Source: Caldilineaceae bacterium
Lineage (GTDB): Bacteria; Chloroflexota; Anaerolineae; Caldilineales; Caldilineaceae
NCBI GenBank assembly: GCA_022821585.1
Contig: JAJEDI010000097.1
Location: 1 to 64,000, forward strand
Length of the DNA: 64,000 nt
Direction of reading: 5' to 3'
Under the pieces are notes generated by a model. The model saw nothing but the letters and a program-made list of their open reading frames with translations, was not told the origin of the DNA and did not search any database. Positions 36,301-46,000 of this stretch are shown in pieces. The position numbers were made by a program, and so were the translations under genes. Each line of letters starts with the position of its first letter. Position 1 is the stretch's first letter.

Positions 36301-37061
36301 TTTCCCAAGACCAGCAAGAACTAACTCAGGCACTGGAACTGAGCCTGCAGTACTATGACGCCGCCCTATCATTGAGTCCGAATGTTGCCCATCTGTGGAA
36401 CGAACGCGGCCAGATCCTGGCCTCGATGCTCCGGTTCGACGAGACGGAAGCCTCCTTTCAACACAGTCTGACCTTGGACGACCGCTTTGAAAACACCTAT
36501 GCCTTGCTCGCGGAGCTGTATGCCCAGCAGAACGCGTCAGAGAAACTGTCCCGTATTCTGGACCAGGGTCTGGAAAAACTGCCCAATAGCCTGGCCTTGC
36601 TCACCCTGAAAGCATCGGCGCAGTCGAACGCAGGTGACCTGGTCGGCGCATATGAGACGATTTCGAAATCTTTCGAAATCCACCCCACTGACCTCAATGC
36701 TGCCCGCAATCTGATCGTTCTTTCGCGCTCGCTCAATCGCCCCGTCGAGGCATCCCGTTGGGCCGACGAGGCCGTTTCCCTGATTGAGAGCGGCTTTGGT
36801 CACAGAGATATGGTGATCGCCGCCTACCGCCTGGTCGCCGAAGTGCGTGCAGAAAATGGGCGACCCCAGGAATCAGCCGGCATTCTGCACCGCCTCATGG
36901 AACTCGCCCCCGACGACCACCGCTTTCCTTTCCAGCTGGCTTCATTGCATTCCGAGCTCGGCGACAACCAGCAGGCTCGCCAGTTCGCAGAAGCCGCTCT
37001 GTCCCTGGCGCCCGAAAGCGAGAAGGCCGCAATCCAGTCATTTGTCGATTCTCTCAAATAG
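33390..37061 (+). CDS. O-antigen ligase/polymerase-like membrane protein with TPR domain
   Basis: This large envelope protein (1223 residues from this start) has an N-terminal polytopic membrane part with roughly 12-16 spans and the Wzy/WaaL-type motif SQSRGPWLG (281-289), then a periplasmic/external loop with an RPLIGYGPETL sequence, more membrane spans to about 830, and a C-terminal tetratricopeptide-repeat region (about 840-1220) of at least six repeats. It probably polymerises or ligates a lipid-linked polysaccharide. The next gene makes a lipid-linked sugar initiating transferase, supporting this. The start is uncertain: ATG 33390 directly precedes the conserved membrane region, but an in-frame ATG at 33297 would add 31 non-conserved residues. 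Confidence 0.88.
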   Translation: MRHTKIQQYCESVIEAGWLAALIIAPLFFNTYSSRVFEPDKISLVRTISLVMLLAYFVKIIDGGRLWLPAGAGASQPSNRIPPASAGPQPRFEWRLGSLWRQPLLLPVLLLAVAYALSTLLSISPPVSWWGSYHRLQGAYTFFSYLIIALLTAAHLRQPAQLRRLQHTVIVTSLPISIYGVFQHFGKDPLPWGQDVSGRITSSAGNPIFLAAHLIMAFFLTLERAFSCFAHLLKDPVQQESDTSPDEERQTSVADNSLSGVLAGGAYLFVLVVQLLAIFWSQSRGPWLGLASGTYIFVLLLLTGMRPRSYRAWTAAWVGLGAAGLILLILLNTTALGQSFRQIPVWGRLTTMLESAAGTGRVRVLIWEGTAAMISPHQPLTYPDGSEDSVNPLRPLIGYGPETLWMAFNRFYPPELAQWESRNASPDRAHNETWDNLAMTGLIGLLAASLLFLSIFFWALRWLGLIRSRRDVVLFLSLLIGGGLLLSVFFQLRGVSVGFLGVNWPTGLILGLIAYVTLAVFLQPESSTEEIHRPRQLLLIASLSAVIAHYVEIHLGIAIAATRIYFWIFVALLLALGMRWLLPEPFAPGDPSTGQPAPDGWQNVRSNDRKTSTRAQPRRRRRQDRPSPFNWNIGLPATILPDILMMLTLVFLFTFNLLGRSNPFSILFAGLGTSSQASPAGGLSEILWIVVFTWIVATGLGATAATFHLPSVQLGRRAEVSPSSPRLRNRSANRRDSVRYGRLLVRTAALYGLLLLAAWLIYGLVHAARLLPGARTGSVAEQLNHIASHYSLFAWLIVLWCLLAGVFLAWRALAEAKRAWLGRGLTTVGAGTLLSAIIFFIIGGVNIAQVRADVFYKQGQSFDSAGAWVESSDLYRRALAVRPREDYYMLFLGRSLLERAVHAPAEGASALPAEPSLEDILNLDADKISRLSQAEVLSAARTVLQEAQEVNPLNTDHTANLARLHRRWSALSQDQQELTQALELSLQYYDAALSLSPNVAHLWNERGQILASMLRFDETEASFQHSLTLDDRFENTYALLAELYAQQNASEKLSRILDQGLEKLPNSLALLTLKASAQSNAGDLVGAYETISKSFEIHPTDLNAARNLIVLSRSLNRPVEASRWADEAVSLIESGFGHRDMVIAAYRLVAEVRAENGRPQESAGILHRLMELAPDDHRFPFQLASLHSELGDNQQARQFAEAALSLAPESEKAAIQSFVDSLK

Positions 37062-37091
37062 CCGTCCTGGCTACCGAACTGTGGTGGAATC

Positions 37092-38084
37092 ATGAGTTCC
37101 TTTCTTCTCATGGCAGCAAGCGCTCTGGTCTTTGCCATCGGCGGCACGCCTCTGGTGCGCTATGTCGCCCTGAAGTTGGGTATCCTGGACCAGCCTTCAT
37201 CGCGCAAGATTCACAGCGCTCCCGTTCCCCTGATGGGTGGCGCTGCCATCTATGTGGCCTTTATCGCCGCCCTCGCCCTCTGGGGCGAACGCAGCTATGT
37301 CAACGAAGTCGTGGGGATCTTTGTCGGCGCCACCCTGGTCAGTATTGTCGGCGCACTCGACGACAGCCGCGGCTTGGGAAGCTATCTCAAGCTGCTATTT
37401 CAGGTCGCCGCAGCCTCCATTCTCATCCTCTCTGGCGTCCAGGTCCGGTTATTTGACGGCATCTTGGACATTGTCCTGACCCTCTTCTGGGTGGTCGGAA
37501 TAACCAACGCCTTTAACCTGCTGGACAATATGGACGGACTCTCCAGCGGCGTTGCCACCATCGCTGCCGCCTACTTCACCCTCCTTGCAGCCATGAGCGA
37601 TCAGTATCTCGTGGGGACTCTGGCTGCTGCGCTTTTCGGCGCCTGCATCGGTTTCCTTGTCTACAACTGGAATCCCGCTCGCGTATTCATGGGGGACACG
37701 GGCAGCCTGTTCCTCGGCTTCCTCCTCGCCGCCGTCGGCATCAAGCTGCGCTTCCCCGCCAATACAGCAAGCATTACCTGGATGATTCCCATTCTCGTAA
37801 TGGCTTTGCCCGTCTTCGACACCGCCCTCGTTTTCTTCAGCCGCCTGCGCCGCGGCAAGAATCCCCTCACCACACCGGGCAAGGATCACGTCAGCCACAG
37901 GCTCGCCCGCCGAACGGGAAGTCAACGCGAAGCGGTCCTTCTGTGTTATCTTATAGCGGGAGGAACGGGCCTGGCCTCCATTTTCTTGACACAAGCCAAC
38001 TTGCAGGAAGCCCTCATTATCGGGCTGGCTGCATGCGCGCTGGCAGTTTTCGCTCTTTGGAAACTCGAATTCCAGAATAACTGA
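37092..38084 (+). CDS. Undecaprenyl-phosphate sugar-1-phosphate transferase (WecA/TagO/MraY family)
   Basis: This polytopic membrane enzyme attaches a sugar-1-phosphate (usually GlcNAc-1-P) to polyprenyl phosphate, starting envelope polysaccharide or teichoic-type polymer synthesis. The 330-residue product has about ten membrane spans and the catalytic loops [17 protein letters not shown] (145-149), [14 protein letters not shown] (with Asp202) and the C-terminal GKDHVSHRL histidine loop. It lacks MraY-specific loops, so WecA/TagO is the better fit. It starts 30 bases after the O-antigen ligase-like gene, and the two very likely work in the same pathway. Confidence 0.93.
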   Translation: MSSFLLMAASALVFAIGGTPLVRYVALKLGILDQPSSRKIHSAPVPLMGGAAIYVAFIAALALWGERSYVNEVVGIFVGATLVSIVGALDDSRGLGSYLKLLFQVAAASILILSGVQVRLFDGILDIVLTLFWVVGITNAFNLLDNMDGLSSGVATIAAAYFTLLAAMSDQYLVGTLAAALFGACIGFLVYNWNPARVFMGDTGSLFLGFLLAAVGIKLRFPANTASITWMIPILVMALPVFDTALVFFSRLRRGKNPLTTPGKDHVSHRLARRTGSQREAVLLCYLIAGGTGLASIFLTQANLQEALIIGLAACALAVFALWKLEFQNN

Positions 38085-38141
38085 CCGCTGTCCGGATGCC
38101 GGCGCCCAAGCTGACCTCAACGAACCTGTCTCAAAAAGGAG

Positions 38142-38936
38142 ATGACTTTGTTCTCTGTTCCCAATCGTAAGCCACACAATGCCGAAGATTCGTCCCGGTA
38201 CACATTCTGTCGCACCAATCCGTTCTCTGTGAGTTGTGGCTGGGCGGAAGGAGCCCCTTTCTCAAACTTAGCCGCAGGCTTAGTCCAGCGTCCTGGAACC
38301 TGCGCGGCCTGCCTTCTGGTACTCTTCGCCCTTGCTTTCTCATCCTGTGTCGCCCCCACGGAAGCACCTCAGGAATCTCAGGAAGCCGCAGGAGGCGCCG
38401 CCGCCGCCCTGGAACCCGCCGACCGCAATGGCATGTACGAAACGGGTCCGGAAATGACCATCGATCCGGAAGCCGCATACTACGCAGTCTTCAAGACCGA
38501 GAAGGGTGACATAAGAATTAAACTGTTTGCCGCAGAAGCACCGGTTACCGTCAACAACTTCGTCTTCCTGGCCCGTGACGGCTTTTACAACAACACCCAC
38601 TTTCACAGGGTATTGGAGAACTTTATGGCCCAGGGCGGGGATCCCTCCAATACCGGCGCGGGAGGACCCGGCTATCAATTCCAGGATGAAATTGTAGACA
38701 ATCTCCAGTTCGATCGCGCCGGCCTCCTCGCAATGGCTAACGCAGGGCCCAATACCAACGGCAGCCAGTTCTTCATCACCTTTGCCGAAACGCCCTGGCT
38801 CAACGGCAACCATACGATCTTCGGCGAAGTGGTAGAAGGCATGGATGTCCTCTTCTCGATCTCGCTGCGTGAACCGAGGGCAGCCACATCCCCAGGCGAC
38901 CTGCTGGAAACAGTCGAAATTGAAGAAGGGGAATGA
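38142..38936 (+). CDS. Lipoprotein cyclophilin-type peptidyl-prolyl isomerase
   Basis: This cis-trans prolyl isomerase is probably anchored outside the membrane. The 264-residue product has a long, unusual N-terminal extension (45 residues), a hydrophobic segment ending in a lipobox-like FSSC, an Ala/Glu-rich linker, and a complete cyclophilin domain from about 117, with FHRV, MAQGGDP and NGSQFFI catalytic motifs present. ATG 38142 touches AAGGAG with no spacing; the in-frame TTG at 38148 has ideal six-base spacing and may be the true start (two residues shorter). The gene follows the envelope polysaccharide genes. Confidence 0.9.
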   Translation: MTLFSVPNRKPHNAEDSSRYTFCRTNPFSVSCGWAEGAPFSNLAAGLVQRPGTCAACLLVLFALAFSSCVAPTEAPQESQEAAGGAAAALEPADRNGMYETGPEMTIDPEAAYYAVFKTEKGDIRIKLFAAEAPVTVNNFVFLARDGFYNNTHFHRVLENFMAQGGDPSNTGAGGPGYQFQDEIVDNLQFDRAGLLAMANAGPNTNGSQFFITFAETPWLNGNHTIFGEVVEGMDVLFSISLREPRAATSPGDLLETVEIEEGE

Positions 38937-39261
38937 CCGCGAGCGCTCTGACCCGCACCCTACCGCCCGCCACTCCCAGTGCTGGTCAGCTGGGATGTGG
39001 ATAGTCCAGGTGTTGCCTGGACTCAGCTTCCTTCGCCATTCTTTCTTCAATCGCGGGGTGAGGACGACTCGCTGCCCACCTGAAAGAGCAGAAGACCTCG
39101 CGGCCCCCATAGTGCCGCATGCCGTAGAGCCTGAGAGGCCCCGGCTAGGAACAAACCGAAGTCTACCGGAGTTACACAGGCACTGATCACGAAGAGCAAC
39201 AACGAGTCCTCGCTCCCATTCTCTCTGACGGTGACAGCAGGACTCAGACGCGAGCAAAACT
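38937..39261. other. Intergenic region with terminator-like hairpin
   Basis: No gene is seen in this 325-base stretch. The only clear structure is a perfect eight-pair stem with a five-base loop at 39003-39023, followed by a pyrimidine-rich tail. Confidence 0.5.
39003..39023 (+). terminator. Probable terminator after cyclophilin gene
   Basis: AGTCCAGG-tgttg-CCTGGACT forms a perfect eight-pair stem, followed by 'cagcttccttc', an imperfect U-rich tail. It lies 67 bases past the stop codon. Confidence 0.45.
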
Positions 39262-39924
39262 ATGAATTCGACAAGAGACGCTCAACTGATTCAAAGTGAG
39301 GCCCGTGGCCAGAAGGGCACCGCCGGTCCGACCCTCCCTGACGAATCCGGGGAAGACGACCGCAACGCTTCAAGGCCCAATCCGTGGATTACGGCTCTTC
39401 AGATTATCGGAATCCTTGCGATCGTCGTTGGTGCATTCTGGCTGGGAACACAGAAAGAGCTGGTGCAGCGGTTCAGCCAGTGGGGATACCTGAGCAGTTT
39501 TATTATCAGCCTGATCGGAAGCGCGACCGTAATTCTGCCCGCCCCTGGCCTGGCCCTCATCCTCGCCCTGGGCGCTCACCTGAACCCCGTCCTCCTCGGC
39601 ATCGTTGCCGGCTTCGGCAGCGGGCTGGGAGAGCTGTCGGGCTACCTGGCCGGCAAAGCCGGCCGCAATTTCGTCAGCAGCGAGGGAAGGTTCAACGCCT
39701 TCCTCCACAAAATGACCACCCGCTTTACCTCTCCCGCCCTATTCATTCTTGCCGTTCTACCCTTGCCGATATTCGACTTCGCAGGTATCCTCGCCGGCGC
39801 CCTGCGCATGCCCGTCCTGCAGTTTCTCACTGTGGTTATCAGCGGCAAGATCATAAAGCACGCGCTGGCCGCCTACCTTGGCGCGGAGTTCTTCGAGATT
39901 CTACTTAACAACCTTGGTGCCTGA
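39262..39924 (+). CDS. VTT-domain (SNARE-associated/DedA-like) membrane protein
   Basis: The 220-residue polytopic membrane protein has a charged, probably cytoplasmic N-terminus of about 42 residues, then four to five membrane segments and the VTT-type pattern FGSGLGELSGYLAGKAGR near 117-134. Relatives of this fold include DedA and YqaA proteins, some of which act in lipid-carrier or membrane homeostasis (for example undecaprenyl phosphate recycling). That would fit the nearby lipid-linked sugar genes but is only inference. The ATG start has a weak upstream site. Confidence 0.85.
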   Translation: MNSTRDAQLIQSEARGQKGTAGPTLPDESGEDDRNASRPNPWITALQIIGILAIVVGAFWLGTQKELVQRFSQWGYLSSFIISLIGSATVILPAPGLALILALGAHLNPVLLGIVAGFGSGLGELSGYLAGKAGRNFVSSEGRFNAFLHKMTTRFTSPALFILAVLPLPIFDFAGILAGALRMPVLQFLTVVISGKIIKHALAAYLGAEFFEILLNNLGA

Positions 39925-40023
39925 TTCTTGTAGCGCCTTGCCGCCACCTGCTGGGCTGTACACTTCTGGTCTCGGACTACGCTGGTGAAACTCGCCGGGC
40001 CGTCCTCTAAGGAGCATGGAGCC

Positions 40024-43000
40024 ATGTCCAAACGGATCCTCCGACTCTTACCGCCGCTTCTGCTGGTTTTCACATTTCTCGGATGTGGCACGAGCGCGCC
40101 GGAAGAACTGTCGATAGGCAGGACCGGGGCGTCAGTAATGCAAGAACCGGACCCGTCTGTCGACGCATTCACGGTCGAATTCGCCGACCCTTTAGAGCAG
40201 GAATTCGATGAAGAGGCTTCCCCGCCGTTTGCCCTGAGCGAAGGCCGGCGCGACTGGGACGGCAGCCAGACCCGCCCTCCCCTCGCCGAAACGACGCCTC
40301 TGTCACCGGAACAGATCCAAGCCCTGCTGAATCGCCTGCCTCCCTTCCAGGAGGAAGAGGGTGACATCGCCCACGTGCGTCTCCCTGACCAGAGCCTGCC
40401 GCCCCCGCGCCCCGGCCAGGAGGTGGAGCTGCCTTTTCCTCCCCCGCAGGCAGAGTCGCCCCTCGACACGCAGGCCGGCGCGCCTCTGTCCGTCCTCCGC
40501 TTTGCACCGCAAGGGGAAATCCCCCTCGCTCCCCAACTGAGCGTAACCTTCAGCCTCCCCATGGTTCCCCTCACCAGCCACAAGGAGCTGGCTGCAGGGG
40601 ACATCCCGGTCGAGCTAAAACCAACTGTGCCCGGCCGCTGGCGCTGGGTCGGAACCCGGACTCTCCTGTTCGAACCCGGCGCCGACGGATCTGCCAGAAT
40701 GCCCATGGCAACCGAGTTTTCTGCCTCCATTCCTGAAGGAATCCCGTCAGCAAACGGGACGAAACTGGCAGAGCCTGTTAGCTGGACCTTCCGTACGCCA
40801 GCGCCGTCCCTCCAATACGCCTGGCCGACCGGCGGCCCAGTCGGGCGCGAACCCGTCTTCTTCGCCTCCTTCGAACAGGACATCGATCCTGCCAAAGTGC
40901 TTGAGCATACACAGGTGACCGCACAGGGCAGCCGATTCAACGTCCGCATGGCAACCCAGGATGAAATCGCCGCCGACCCGCGCATCCGACGCTTGGCTGT
41001 GAGGTCGACCGAGAACAGGTGGCTGGCATTCCTGTCCGATGAAACTCTGCCTTCGGACACAACCGTGACTGTCACCTTCACCCCTGGCACCCCGTCCGCC
41101 GAAGGACCTCTGGTTACGGCCCATCCCCAAAGTTTCAGCTTCAAGACCCCCGGCCCTTTTGTCCTCCGCCAACGGGAGTGTGCTTGGGGTGGTGCCCAGT
41201 GCCCGCCAAATACCCCTCTCTCCCTGCGTTTTAACAATCCTATCGACTCCGAGTCTTTCGACCCATCACTGATAACGATCGAGCCCGAGCTCGGCTACGC
41301 CTCCTATGAAATATTTGGCGATTCAATCTGGATCGTTGGCAACACAAACGCAAGAACCACCTACGACGTGACCATCGCCTCCGGTCTGACCGACATTTTC
41401 GGCCAGTCACTCGGCCAAGACGCCCAGGCCCAGTTCACCATCGGACCCATGGAGGCCTTCCTTGCCGCAGGCAGCCACGGTCCGATTACCATACTTGACC
41501 CCTATGGTAAACCGACGTTTCCCATTTACACGGTCAATCTGTATGCGGTAAATGTGCGCGCCTATCGCGTCGCCCCGGAGCAGTTCGTTGAATACCAGCA
41601 GTGGCGCAGCAACCGCTGGCGCGACGACCAGATCGAACCTCCCGGCGAGTTGGTCATGGAGCGCAAGGTGGAGATCAACCGTCAATTCGACACTGTGATC
41701 GAAACCGCGATCGATCTGACCCCAACGCTTGACGGCGGCACCGGCCACATAATCCTGTACATTGAACCCGAGGGCGGAATGCTGTCAGCCCTCCTTAACC
41801 GGCAGCTGCAGGAGACGCGAATCATCAGCTGGGTCCAGGTGACCGAAATAGGTCTCGATGCCTTCGTCGACGCCGACGAGATGTTCGTCTGGGCAAACAG
41901 CCTGACTGACGGTGCGCCGCTCAGCAGTGTTGAAGTCACTCTCTGGCCGCAAGACGTACAGGAAGTCACCGACGAGACCGGCACGGCCCGTTTGAGGTTG
42001 ACCCGCGACAGCTCCCAACTGCTCATCGCCCGCCGCGGCGATGACGTAACCTTTCTCCCCGAAAACCGCTACGAATACTACAGGACCGATACCGGCTGGA
42101 ACGGCTGGCAGCAGCGCGCCGAGCGCGCAGACATTCGCTACTATGTCTTTGATGACCGCACGATGTACCGACCGGGCGAAACGGTCAGCGTAAAAGGTTG
42201 GTTGCGTAAAACTGAACGTAGTCCTGAGGGCGACCTGAGCCTTCTGCCCGAAGTAGCGGCGTCCGAACTCGACTATACTGTTCGCGATGCGTCAAACAAC
42301 CAGATTCACATGGGCAGCGCCAAAATCAACCCCTTGGGCGGCTTCCACTTTCAGTTTGACCTGCCGGACAACGTCAATTTGGGCTACGCCTGGATCGAAA
42401 TGCAGTCCGACCTCGACGAAGACTACGAGTCCCGCTACGAACACGTTTTTCAAATTCAGGAATTCCGCCGGCCCGAATATGAAGTCAGCGCCACCGTCAG
42501 CGAAGGCCCTCACATCGCCGGCGGCCACGCTCTCGCGACCGTCAGCGCCACCTACTTTGCCGGCGGCCCGCTACCCAGCGCCGAACTGAGCTGGGACGTC
42601 GAGGCCTCGGAAGCTTCCTATGAACCTCCCAACTGGTCCGACTTTGTCTTCGGCAAATGGCTCCCGTGGTGGGGCTATCCCGGACATACAGACTACCTCG
42701 GTCGCGCATCCTTCAGCTCCCGCACCGACGCCTCCGGCCAGCACGTCCTCCGTATCGAATTCCTCTCACCCGGCGACGAACCTGCTTCTGACGCAGGCAA
42801 CAGGGGTGAGGCCAGGCCTTTCCCTACGCACGTCGACGCTACGGCGACAGTCATCGACGTCAATCGCCAGGCCTGGAGTAGCGGCGCCGGTCTCCTGCTC
42901 CATCCCGCCGACCTATACATCGGCCTGCGCACAGCGCGCTACTTCGTGGAACAGGGCGAGCCCTTGTCTGTCGAAATAGTGGTAACCGATATAGATGGAA

Positions 43001-46000
43001 CTGCCGTCGAAGGGCACAGCGCGAACGTTAGAGCAGCTTTGTTGGACTGGGATTATCGCGAAGGCAACTGGCATCAGGTGGAAAAGGAAACGCAGGAATG
43101 CACTGTCAAGACGACCTCCGTCTCTGACCAAAGCGACACCGATCTTGAGTTCGCTTCCTGCTCCTTTGATACCGCAGTCGGCGGGGAGTACCGGATCACC
43201 GCTACCGTCACCGACGGCGCCGGGCGACTCAACCGTACCGAACTGACCCGCTGGGTGACCGGCGGTCAGCGCCCGCCCAGCGCTAACCTGGAACGGGAGG
43301 AGTTGCAGCTCATTCCCGACAGCGAAGACTATGCCCCGGGTGACATGGCCGAAATCCTGGTGCAGGCCCCCTTCTACCCCGCAGAGGGTCTCCTGACTCT
43401 ACGGCGCGATGGCCTGGTCTCCAGCCAGCGCTTCACCATGGAAGGTCCTACCTACACCCTGCACGTGCCAATCGAAGAAGACCACATACCCAACATCCAT
43501 CTGCAGGTGGATCTTGTGGGGGCAGGCGAGCGTGTCGACGATGCCGGTACCGCGCTGACGGGACTTCCCCGACGCCCCGCCTATGCGCGCGGCAAGCTCA
43601 ATCTGACGATTCCGCCGCTGAGTCGCACGCTCCACGTCGATGCGCAGCCCAGGGAAGACCGCCTGGAGCCCGGCGCAGAAACAATGATCGATGTGACGGT
43701 GAATGACGCCAGCGGCGTACCTGTGGCCGGCGCTGAATTCGCCGTGGTAGTAGTCGACGAGGCAATCCTCGCCCTGACCGGCTACCAACTCATTGACCCC
43801 GTGACTGTCTTCTACAGCGACCGCGGTCGCGGCGTTTACGATCATCACAACCGCAACGACCTCCTGCTTGCTAGCCACTTGTCCCTACAGGGCGAAACGC
43901 CCGCGCCGACCGGAACGCCCCAATCCCCACATACAATGAAGCAGTCAAGGTCCATGGTAATGGCAGCCCCCGCAATGGCAGAAATGGCCATGGCCGATGA
44001 ATCGGCCGAAGAAGGAGGTGCCGGCGATAGCGGCGGGTCGTCAATACACGCCCGGCTGAACTTTGACCCGTTAGCCCTCTTCGCGCCCGAAGTTCATACA
44101 GACCAGGACGGCCGCGCCACCGTACTGGTCAAGTTGCCTGATAACTTGACCCGCTACCGAGTGATGGTTGTCGCTGTCGCCGGAGGCCGCTTCTTCGGTG
44201 CCGGCGAATCCAACATGACCGCCCGTCTGCCCCTGATGGTGCGTCCCTCCGCCCCCCGATTCCTCAACTTCGGCGACAGCTTCGAGCTGCCTGTCGTGCT
44301 GCAAAACCAGACCGACGAGGCTATTGAGGCACATGCAATCGTCCGTGCCTCAAACGCCAATCTGATGGAAGCGGGCGCAGTGGCGGGAGTCGACGGCTAC
44401 GCGGTGACAGTGCCTGCCAATGACCGCGTCGAACTACGCTTCCCAACAACCACAGCCAGCGCCGGCACGTCCCGCTTCCAGTTCGGCGCCGTCGACGCCA
44501 ACCATCCATCCACTGCCGACGCCGCCGAGATAAGTCTGCCCGTCTTCACGCCCGCGACCACCGAAGCCTTCGCCGTCTACGGCGAAATCGACGACAGTGG
44601 CACCGTCCTGCAACCTGTTCGCCCGCCCGCCGGCGCAATTCCTGACTACGGTGGCCTCGAAGTGACGCTTTCCTCCACCGCTCTGCAGACACTGACCGAT
44701 GCATTCCTCTACCTGGTCAATTACCCGTTCGACTCATCCTCGCAGATCGCCTCACGCATCCTTGCCGTGGCCGCGCTGCGTGATGTGCTCGCCGCATTCG
44801 ACGCCGCAGGTCTGCCTGCTCCGCACGAAATCGATAAGTCCATGGCCGCAGACATCCAGACCTTGCAGGCGATGCAGGATTACGGAGGCGGCTTCCCCAT
44901 CTGGCGGCGCGGTAGCGAAATCTGGCCCTTCCACAGCGTCCATGTCGCACACGCCCTCGCCCGCGCCCGTCTGAAAGGGTACACCGTGCCAGACGATACG
45001 GTGAGCCGTTCTCTCGACTATCTTCGCAATATCGAGCAACAGTTCCCTTCCTGGTACGGTATCGATGCCCGCCGCGGTCTCTCCTCCTATGCCCTTTATG
45101 TACGCAAACTGCTCAGAGACGACGATCCCTCCAAAGCGCGAGCGTTGATAAGGGAGGCGGGACTGGAAAACCTCTCCCTCGAAAGCGTCGGCTGGCTGCT
45201 CTACGTCCTGACCGACGACACTGCCTCGCAATCGACCGTTACCGAAATGCGGAGATTCATCACCAACCGTGTGACCGAGACAGCTGGCACAGCAACAGTT
45301 GCCTCCGGTTATAGCGACGGCGACTACCTCTTGCTCCACTCAAGCCGCCGTGCCGATGCAGTCCTCTTGGAAGCGCTTGTCGTCGATCAACCCGGTAGCG
45401 ACCTGATCACCAAGCTTGTACGCGGCCTGCTGGGCCATCGTACCGCCGGCCGCTGGAGCAATACCCAGGAAAACGCTTGGGTGCTCCTGGCCATGGACCG
45501 GTATTTCCAGACCTTCGAATCCCAGACGCCCGATTTCGTCGCCAGAATCTGGCTCGGTGAGCAGTTCGCCGCCAGCCGCGCCTTCCAGGGTCGTACGACC
45601 GACAACGTAGGCCTTGACCTGCCAATGCAGTTCGTACACGAAATTTCGGGTAACGCCGAGGACGACCTGCCCTTGCTGATCCAAAAAGAGGGCCAGGGCC
45701 GGCTCTACTATCGGCTGGGCCTGCGCTACGCCCCCGTCGACCTCAGCTTGGGGCCGGCCAACCACGGCTTCACCGTTGAACGCATCTACGAAGCCGTCGA
45801 TGATCCAACCGATGTAAGTCGCGGTGAAGACGGCGTCTGGCACATCCGAGCCGGTGCCCGCGTACGCGTCAAGCTGACCATGGTGGCCCCTTCGCGTCGA
45901 GTCCACGTTGCCTTGGTGGATCCCCTGCCTGCCGGCCTGGAAATTCCCAACCCGGATCTGGCCGTAACCGCCGATCCCCCGCAAGATTCCAACAGGTCTC

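Noticed and set aside
39873-41237. 454-codon minus-strand frame opposite the macroglobulin start
   Set aside because: No start signals; the + strand has a lipoprotein signal, strong ribosome-binding site and family domains through the same region.
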